From Dyadobacter soli (GTDB lineage Bacteria; Bacteroidota; Bacteroidia; Cytophagales; Spirosomataceae): a DNA stretch of 64,000 nt. This document shows, piece by piece, positions 58,117-64,000 of this stretch (position 1 is the stretch's first letter; the number at the start of each line of letters is the position of its first letter). The stretch covers positions 124,001-188,000 of the forward strand of contig NZ_FNAN01000007.1 in assembly GCF_900101885.1 (NCBI RefSeq), written 5' to 3'. The notes beneath the pieces are model-generated. The model worked only from the letters and a program-made list of their open reading frames with translations, was not told the DNA's origin and made no database searches. A program made the translations under genes and the position numbers.

Positions 58117-60075
58117 ATGAAGATTTCACATTTGCTAACCTTACTCTTCTTCTGCACCGCTATGCCGGCGGTCGCACAGATCCGCCTGCCGAAGCTGATT
58201 TCCGATCATATGGTGTTGCAGCGCGATCAGCCGCTCAAAATCTGTGGTTGGGCGTCGCCGAAAGAGCAGGTTACCCTTCAATTTGACCGCAAAACCCATA
58301 AAACAACAGCAACCGCCGCTGGAAAATGGGAACTCACCCTTCCCGCACATGCGGCAGGCACGGGTTATGAAATGGTTTTGAAGGGTAAAAATGAAATCCG
58401 CATTACCGACGTCGCGTTCGGCGACGTGTGGCTTTGCAGCGGGCAGAGCAATATGGTGATCAACATGGAGCGTGTGAAGGAGCGGTACCCGGCGGATATC
58501 GCATCGGCAAACTATCCTGATATCCGCAATTTTTTCATACCCACACGCACCAACCTTGGCGGGCCGACAGCCGATTTTCCCACGGGCGAATGGAAAACGG
58601 CCAGCCCCGGTAATGTGCTCGCTTTCGGCGCGGTAGCCTACTTTTTTGCCCGTGAAATTTATGAAAAGCACAAGATACCGATCGGCATTATCAACAGTTC
58701 CGTGGGTGGTACGCCTATCGAGGCGTGGATCAGCGAGGGTGGTTTCAGGGATTTTGAGCAAATCCGAAAGACCATCGCGCAAAACCAGGATACCAGCTAT
58801 GTGAATGCATTCGCCCGCATACCCGCGGCCGTTCCGCAGGAGCGCACGGTAACCGATGCCGGCCGTACGGAAAATTGGGAGAGCAATGCTTACCAGCCAA
58901 AAGGATGGCGCAATATCAATATCCCCGGCTTCTGGGAAGATCAGGGATTGAAGGCGCTGGATGGGGTGGTGTGGTTCCGAAAAACGATTGAAATACCTCA
59001 GAATTGGGTAGGAAAGGCGGTGAAACTCTACATGGGACGCATTGTGGATGCCGATGAAATGTATGTCAATGGCCGGAAAATAGGGAACATCACCTATCAA
59101 TATCCGCCGCGCAGGTACGAAATCCCCGCCGATCTGCTCAAACCGGGTCGGAATACTTTTGTGGTGAGGGTTACCAACTCATCGGGAAAAGGCGGTTTCG
59201 TGCCCGACAAGCCCTATTTCATGACCACCGGCGGCGATACCATCGATTTGAAAGGCACCTGGCAATACAAAGTAGGCGCAGTATTCCCGCCCATGCAAAA
59301 TCCCGACCGTTCGCGCCTCGTACACCAGGACCAGCCGACGGCATTGTACAATGCGATGATCGCACCCGTTTTGCCACTAAATATCAAAGGTTTCCTCTGG
59401 TACCAGGGCGAATCCAACACCGGTAACCCGGAACCTTACAATGCATTGCTCCCCGCGCTCATCCGCGACTTGCGGACGCGCTGGCGCGACGACCGCCTGC
59501 CATTTCTCGTAGCGCAGCTGCCCAATTTCCAGGACATCGATTACACGCCGGCCGAAAGCAATATCGCATTACTCCGCGAGGCGCAGAACAAGGCGCTTAC
59601 CCTACCCAACACTGCCGTGGCCGTCACCATCGACCTCGGTGAATGGAACGACATTCACCCGCTCAACAAGAAGGATATCGGCAAACGGCTCGCACTGGCG
59701 GCGCGAAACCTGGCCTATGGCGAGAAAGACATTACTTACTCCGGCCCTGCCCTCAAATCACAAATCACTGACAATGAAAAGATTATTTTAACCTTCGATC
59801 ACGTCGCCGACGGCATTGTCGCTTCCGATAGCGAGGCATTGCGCTGGTTTGCGTTGGCCGGCGACGATGGAAAGTTCTATTGGGCCAAAGCGGAAATTCT
59901 CGGGAAAGACCGGGTTGCATTGCACAGCGAACAGGTCAAATCGCCCAGATACGTGCGCTACGCCTGGCAGGATAATCCCGAGGGCGTCAATTTTTACAAT
60001 TCGGCCGGGTTGCCGGCGTCGCCATTCCGGACGGATGGGCAGAAGCCCGGCAGCCTGGAAGCGGAAAAACGCTAA
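58117..60075 (+). CDS. SASA-type carbohydrate acetylesterase (sialate O-acetylesterase family), 652 aa
   Basis: I take ATG 58117 (MKISHLLTLLFF) because it gives a clean signal peptide; a TTG at 58078 and an ATG at 58099 also lie in frame. The serine-esterase motifs are LCSGQSNM (Ser111), INSSVGGTPIEAW, FLWYQGESN and a catalytic Asp-His in DIHPLNK. A jelly-roll insertion sits in the middle (WFRKTIEIPQNW). In this locus it likely removes acetyl groups from xylan. It follows the regulator by 35 bp and precedes the glucuronidase by 36 bp. Confidence 0.85.
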   Translation: MKISHLLTLLFFCTAMPAVAQIRLPKLISDHMVLQRDQPLKICGWASPKEQVTLQFDRKTHKTTATAAGKWELTLPAHAAGTGYEMVLKGKNEIRITDVAFGDVWLCSGQSNMVINMERVKERYPADIASANYPDIRNFFIPTRTNLGGPTADFPTGEWKTASPGNVLAFGAVAYFFAREIYEKHKIPIGIINSSVGGTPIEAWISEGGFRDFEQIRKTIAQNQDTSYVNAFARIPAAVPQERTVTDAGRTENWESNAYQPKGWRNINIPGFWEDQGLKALDGVVWFRKTIEIPQNWVGKAVKLYMGRIVDADEMYVNGRKIGNITYQYPPRRYEIPADLLKPGRNTFVVRVTNSSGKGGFVPDKPYFMTTGGDTIDLKGTWQYKVGAVFPPMQNPDRSRLVHQDQPTALYNAMIAPVLPLNIKGFLWYQGESNTGNPEPYNALLPALIRDLRTRWRDDRLPFLVAQLPNFQDIDYTPAESNIALLREAQNKALTLPNTAVAVTIDLGEWNDIHPLNKKDIGKRLALAARNLAYGEKDITYSGPALKSQITDNEKIILTFDHVADGIVASDSEALRWFALAGDDGKFYWAKAEILGKDRVALHSEQVKSPRYVRYAWQDNPEGVNFYNSAGLPASPFRTDGQKPGSLEAEKR

Positions 60076-60111
60076 ACTCAGCTATCAGACATTTTTTAAC
60101 CATTGAAATAA

Positions 60112-62217
60112 ATGAAAACCTTGCCCCTGCTTTTACTCTTCATCGCCTTTTCCCTTACCTCCGCCGCCGACGACGGTTACCGCCTCTGGCTCCGCTACGA
60201 ACGCATCACCGACCCGGCCGTGCGCACGGCTTACAACAAGACATTCAGCTTTATAGCCGTTTCCGACACAAGCGATATCAGTCATAATGCGGCGAAAGAA
60301 CTGCAAGCCGGCATTGGTGCGATGACGGGCAAGCACATTCCGATCGTCAAAACTATGCCGAAAAGCGGCCGGGGTATCCGGCTCAGCCTGTCCGGTGCCA
60401 CCGATGTCACAGCGGTCAAGGCCGATAGCTACGTCATCAGCCTCGAGGGCGGGAATGTGGTCATCAAAAGCGCCGGAAACACGGGGTTGCTGTACGGCAG
60501 TTTTGCATTACTAAGGCATTTGCAGCAGCATTTGCCGATCGAAAAAGCCGTTTCGCAAAGCAAACCGAAGATCCAGCTGCGGATGCTCAACCATTGGGAT
60601 AACCCCGAGGGCACCATCGAGCGCGGGTATGCGGGCTCGTCGTTGTGGAAATGGTATGAGTTGCCCGAGACCGTCGATCCGCGGTATACCGATTATGCCC
60701 GTGCGAATGCTTCGATCGGGATTAATGGTACGGTGGTCAATAATGTGAATGCGAGCGCGCGCTTTCTGACGGCGGAATATTTGCACAAAGTGGCCGCATT
60801 GGCAGGTGTTTTCAGGAAATATGGTATTAAAACCTATCTATCCATTCACTTCGCCGCACCCAAAACGCTGGGCGGGCTGAAAACTTCCGACCCGCTCGAC
60901 CCGGAGGTCCGGAAATGGTGGATGGAAAAAACAAAGGAGGTTTACAGCATCATCCCCGACTTCGGAGGTTTTCTCGTGAAAGCCAATTCCGAAGGCGAAC
61001 CGGGTCCGCAGGATTACGGCCGTACCCACGCCGACGGCGCCAATATGCTTGCCGAAGCACTCGCCCCTTTCAACGGCGTGGTAATCTGGCGGGCATTCGT
61101 GTACAAAGCCGATCCCAATGCCGACCGTTTCAAAGCGGCTTACGATGAATTTGCGAGCCTCGACGGAAAGTTTGCGAAAAATGTGATTGTACAGGTCAAA
61201 AACGGCCCGATCGATTTCCAGCCCCGCGAGCCATTTTCGCCGCTGTTCGGTAATATGCCCAAAACGCCGCTTGGAATGGAATTTCAGCTCACGCAGGAAT
61301 ACCTGGGCTTTGCCACACACTGGGTTTACGAAGCCCCGATTTTCAAGGAATGCCTCGATGCCGATACTTATGTGAAAGGCAAAGGCTCCACCGTCGCCAG
61401 CATTGTGGACGGTTCACTGCACAATTACCCGCTCACCTGCATGGCCGGCGTGGCCAATACCGGCTCCGACCGCAGCTGGACAGGCCATCCGATGGCGCAG
61501 GCCAACTGGTACGCATTCGGCCGCCTGGCCTGGGACCATACGCTGAGCGCCCAAGCCATCGCACGCGAGTGGGCGCAACTCACATTGACCACCCAGCCAA
61601 AGCCCGTAGCGGCCATTACCGACATTATGCTGCGTTCACGGGATATTTACGTGGATTACAACACGCCGCTCGGCCTCTCGCGCCCGTGGACAGGTGCCCA
61701 TTACGCACCCGAGCCCTGGCAAAACCGCAGCTCCCGCCCCGACTGGACCGCCATCTACTACCACCGCGCCGACAGCCTCGGCCTGGGCTTCGACCGGACC
61801 GCTACCGGCAGCAACGCATTACAGCAGTACCGCCCCGAAGTAACCCGCGCCTGGGCCAACCCCGAAACCTGCCCGCTCCCCTACCTGCTTTGGTTCCATC
61901 ACATTTCGTGGTCTCAAAAACTCAGCTCGGGCAGAACGCTATGGGACGAACTCTGCCACCGCTTCTACACCGGCGCCGAGTCGGTAGTATGGATGCAAAA
62001 ACAATGGGCAAGCGTGCAATCGTCCATCGATCCAACGCTTCACGCAGATGTGACAGGACGGCTTTTGAAGCAGCACAAGGAAGCAATTTGGTGGCGTGAT
62101 GCCTGGATGTTGTATTTGCAGACGTTTTCCAAACAGGCCATTCCAGCTATTTACCGGAGACCGGAAAGGACTTTGGAGGAGGTTAAGGAGGGTGTTAACG
62201 TTTATTTGATGCGGTAA
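60112..62217 (+). CDS. GH67 alpha-glucuronidase
   Basis: This is a family GH67 enzyme that removes (4-O-methyl)glucuronic acid from the non-reducing ends of xylo-oligosaccharides. Typical segments are LKVKAN-like LVKANSEGEPGPQDYGRTHADGAN, FKECLDADTYVKGKG, and the later WYAFGRLAWD motif. Length 701 aa is normal for GH67. A signal peptide is visible (FSLTSA-ADD). It completes the set needed to strip glucuronoxylan and is the last gene of the rightward operon. Confidence 0.93.
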   Translation: MKTLPLLLLFIAFSLTSAADDGYRLWLRYERITDPAVRTAYNKTFSFIAVSDTSDISHNAAKELQAGIGAMTGKHIPIVKTMPKSGRGIRLSLSGATDVTAVKADSYVISLEGGNVVIKSAGNTGLLYGSFALLRHLQQHLPIEKAVSQSKPKIQLRMLNHWDNPEGTIERGYAGSSLWKWYELPETVDPRYTDYARANASIGINGTVVNNVNASARFLTAEYLHKVAALAGVFRKYGIKTYLSIHFAAPKTLGGLKTSDPLDPEVRKWWMEKTKEVYSIIPDFGGFLVKANSEGEPGPQDYGRTHADGANMLAEALAPFNGVVIWRAFVYKADPNADRFKAAYDEFASLDGKFAKNVIVQVKNGPIDFQPREPFSPLFGNMPKTPLGMEFQLTQEYLGFATHWVYEAPIFKECLDADTYVKGKGSTVASIVDGSLHNYPLTCMAGVANTGSDRSWTGHPMAQANWYAFGRLAWDHTLSAQAIAREWAQLTLTTQPKPVAAITDIMLRSRDIYVDYNTPLGLSRPWTGAHYAPEPWQNRSSRPDWTAIYYHRADSLGLGFDRTATGSNALQQYRPEVTRAWANPETCPLPYLLWFHHISWSQKLSSGRTLWDELCHRFYTGAESVVWMQKQWASVQSSIDPTLHADVTGRLLKQHKEAIWWRDAWMLYLQTFSKQAIPAIYRRPERTLEEVKEGVNVYLMR

Positions 62218-62340
62218 GGCTAACCGGAAGTGCCGAGTTTTTTCAGCATTTTACACCAGTTGATCCGATCTTTCGTAAATTTATCGTAGGTTCTTACTAT
62301 CTACTATAAATATTTAGCAATAAGTGAGAAGGCACGAACT

Positions 62341-62814
62341 ATGGTTACCATTGAGCAAATATCAGACTATGTTATATTCAGATGCAAGTCTGAGGGGAAC
62401 ACCGACCTGAGTGTCTTGAAACATCAAAAATTGCTGTACTATATTCAAGCCTGGTATCTGGCGTTCTACCATGTTCCACTTTTTAATGGAAGTTTTGAAG
62501 CGTGGATACATGGGCCTGTCAACCGAACTATTTATGACAGATATAAGGACAGCAAATATATTTATAGCGAAATGGATTTGGCAGATATTACGGATCTGAC
62601 CATTGTCAATCGTCTGGATCACCATGTAAAACTTCATGTGGATGCTGTGCTAGATGCTTATGCCGGATTTTCGGCCACTCAATTAGAGGTTATGACTCAT
62701 CAAGAGCAGCCTTGGGTTGAGGCAAGGAAGGGATATGCACCTTACGAAAGGTGTGAAACAGTGATTGACAACTATACGATGCAAGATTATTACTCCGCTC
62801 GACTATCGTCATGA
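62341..62814 (+). CDS. Panacea (SocA-like) antitoxin domain protein, 157 aa
   Basis: The N-terminal two-thirds match the Panacea/SocA-like antitoxin pattern: LKHQKLLYYIQAWYLAFYH, then EAWIHGPVNRTIYDRYK, and a C-terminal LEVMTHQEQPWVEARKG. Such proteins neutralise diverse toxins encoded next to them. Its gene overlaps the next by four bases (ATGA), the usual pairing. Base composition is far more AT-rich than the adjacent xylan genes, suggesting recent transfer. Confidence 0.85.
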   Translation: MVTIEQISDYVIFRCKSEGNTDLSVLKHQKLLYYIQAWYLAFYHVPLFNGSFEAWIHGPVNRTIYDRYKDSKYIYSEMDLADITDLTIVNRLDHHVKLHVDAVLDAYAGFSATQLEVMTHQEQPWVEARKGYAPYERCETVIDNYTMQDYYSARLSS

Positions 62815-63527
62815 AAAAATCGCCTGTAGTCGGGCAAAACGTACCGATTAATAAGCCAAAACTAGCAAACATTCCAGACCAACACCGTTGGTCTTTTTCT
62901 TTTCAATATTTTCAGCAAATCGAATTCTTTGGTTTAGGAGATTTGGGTGGAAATTGGTTTGTGTCCCTGCTTGAAAAGCTCCGTGATTTGTCGAAAATGA
63001 GCATAGACAGTTTCATAAAGGATCGAGTTACAACCAACAGGCATCGATATCATCGGATAAATTGGGAAGCAACAAATATTCCCATTCAAAGAAAGGATGT
63101 TAGTTGGGTTGATAGACGATATTTAGATAATGAAGATGAATATCCGTTTGTACAGTTTCAAATTTCAAAAGCATTGGGTAGAGTCATTGGCTTTTGGGAC
63201 GAAACCCATCAACATTTCTACATAGTTTTACTCGATCCAAAGCATAATATGCAACCATCGAAGGACTATGAATACAAAGTTGATGAAACATCAATTGAGC
63301 ATTGTGAATTTTTGTCGTTATTGGCTGATATAGACCGCATAAAAGGGATCAAATGTACTGACGAAAATTGCGTATGTAAAGCAAAACTAAATGAGCTCCC
63401 AACCAATCTCAATCGAGGTAGATTTGTCTATTTTCAACTTGATGATGAATACTACGATGACTTTCTTGAAAAAACCCAAAGCAAGAGCGTCAAACAAATT
63501 ATCGAACTGGGCCTGCTAAGCCACTAG
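62811..63527 (+). CDS. Panacea-associated candidate toxin, 238 aa
   Basis: This gene is coupled to the Panacea-domain gene by an ATGA overlap. It has a middle FVQFQISKALGRVIGFWDETHQHFYIVLLDPKHNM that looks like a conserved beta-rich toxin core, and a Cys triplet CTDENCVCK near 185. I know of similar Panacea-associated proteins but cannot state their target. The AT-rich composition matches its partner. It is a plausible toxin; function is unproven. Confidence 0.72.
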   Translation: MKKSPVVGQNVPINKPKLANIPDQHRWSFSFQYFQQIEFFGLGDLGGNWFVSLLEKLRDLSKMSIDSFIKDRVTTNRHRYHRINWEATNIPIQRKDVSWVDRRYLDNEDEYPFVQFQISKALGRVIGFWDETHQHFYIVLLDPKHNMQPSKDYEYKVDETSIEHCEFLSLLADIDRIKGIKCTDENCVCKAKLNELPTNLNRGRFVYFQLDDEYYDDFLEKTQSKSVKQIIELGLLSH

Positions 63528-63569
63528 AATCAACCATTTTAGTGCAAATTTCTACAACTTGCCTAGTAT

Positions 63570-64000
63570 TTAGCCCGCATCCCCATACTTCAACAAACTC
63601 TTATCCGGCACCAGCGGGCCCATGAGGAACAGCATAATCAGCAACCCCACGAGCGCCACCAGCCCGAAACCCAGGAACAGAATATTGTAGGCATAATGGT
63701 AGCCCATTTCTGCGGCATTGTTTTTAAGTATAATCCCTGAAACCGACTGAAAAACGGCGCCGCCCAGCCCTGTACCCACGCACGCCATGCCCCAGACGGA
63801 CGCAGCCGAGTTTTTAGGCACCACATCGGCCGGAAATGTGAGCGTGTTGGCGGTGTATGCGGTGTAGCCAAAACCCGCCAATCCGAATACGATCAATGCG
63901 GAAAGCGGCGTCGAGATCACAAATGGCCCGATTAGCAGCGGTAATATCATAATGAGGCTGGCAATGGTGACAGCCACTTTCCGCGCTCTTGGAATGGGCA
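63570..64000 (-). CDS. MFS transporter, C-terminal part only (runs off window)
   Basis: The reading frame continues without a stop to the window edge; the internal GTG at 63977 is not a real start. It encodes at least four transmembrane helices with Gly-rich ends (FGLAGFGYTAYTANTLTFPADVVP and CVGTGLGGAVFQSVSG), typical of the C-terminal half of MFS sugar/sugar-acid transporters. Its place next to the xylan locus suggests uptake of xylose or glucuronate, which is inference. Confidence 0.85.
   Translation of the reverse strand, partial: PIPRARKVAVTIASLIMILPLLIGPFVISTPLSALIVFGLAGFGYTAYTANTLTFPADVVPKNSAASVWGMACVGTGLGGAVFQSVSGIILKNNAAEMGYHYAYNILFLGFGLVALVGLLIMLFLMGPLVPDKSLLKYGDAG

Noticed and set aside
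62218..62340. Possible promoter for the Panacea pair
   Set aside because: The gap is AT-rich and must hold a promoter, but I could not place a consensus with confidence.

Overview
The window looks like a Bacteroidota chromosome of the Cytophagales type (a Dyadobacter/Spirosoma-like host is my inference). The reasons are the SusC/SusD pair, the one-protein hybrid two-component sensor, the Bacteroidota-style tyrosine recombinase and the near absence of Shine-Dalgarno leaders. It holds an apparently complete HK97-fold, long-tailed temperate prophage (about 1.4-43.8 kb), then a GC-rich host xylan-utilisation locus (about 45-62.2 kb), a low-GC toxin-antitoxin-like pair (62.3-63.5 kb) and the end of an MFS transporter.

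Prophage layout. A tyrosine recombinase (5' end cut by the window edge) and a degenerate tRNA-like sequence stand at the left. The late genes run leftward on the minus strand: HNH nuclease, TerS, TerL, portal, prohead protease, capsid, head-tail joining proteins, tail terminator, tail tube, a frameshifting tail chaperone pair, tape measure, a 1606-aa tail-tip protein and fibre proteins. A secreted glycoside-hydrolase-like protein follows, then an overlapping spanin-like pair, a holin-like membrane protein and an M15 endolysin. The cassette ends with an XRE-ImmA/IrrE gene and its partner. The early minus-strand genes (Cro-like, excisionase-like, DUF551-like, ASCH, primase/VapE) start beside a divergent repressor at 38.97 kb. 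That repressor sits next to a 12-bp perfect inverted repeat, and a related half-site lies further downstream.

Accessory cargo stands out by strand and base composition. It includes a plus-strand membrane-protein moron (29.6 kb), a self-contained plus-strand two-gene cassette with its own strong terminator (30.95-32.40 kb) and a run of small secreted, lipoprotein or membrane-protein genes (40.2-44.7 kb). The two-gene cassette abuts a truncated VapE-like gene. Among the small genes lie a conserved family of terminator-like hairpins, a TATTGCAA repeat cluster, a tRNA-Arg-like fragment and a short remnant of a second integrase gene. The two-gene cassette is the best candidate for an undescribed system.

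The host locus is a coherent glucuronoxylan PUL. SusC/SusD bind and import oligosaccharides, GH10 cuts the xylan backbone, GH43 removes xylose or arabinose units, GH67 removes methyl-glucuronic acid and an SASA-type esterase probably removes acetyl groups. A hybrid two-component regulator sits divergent to SusC, with a palindrome between them. All assignments are by reading the sequence; no database search was possible.
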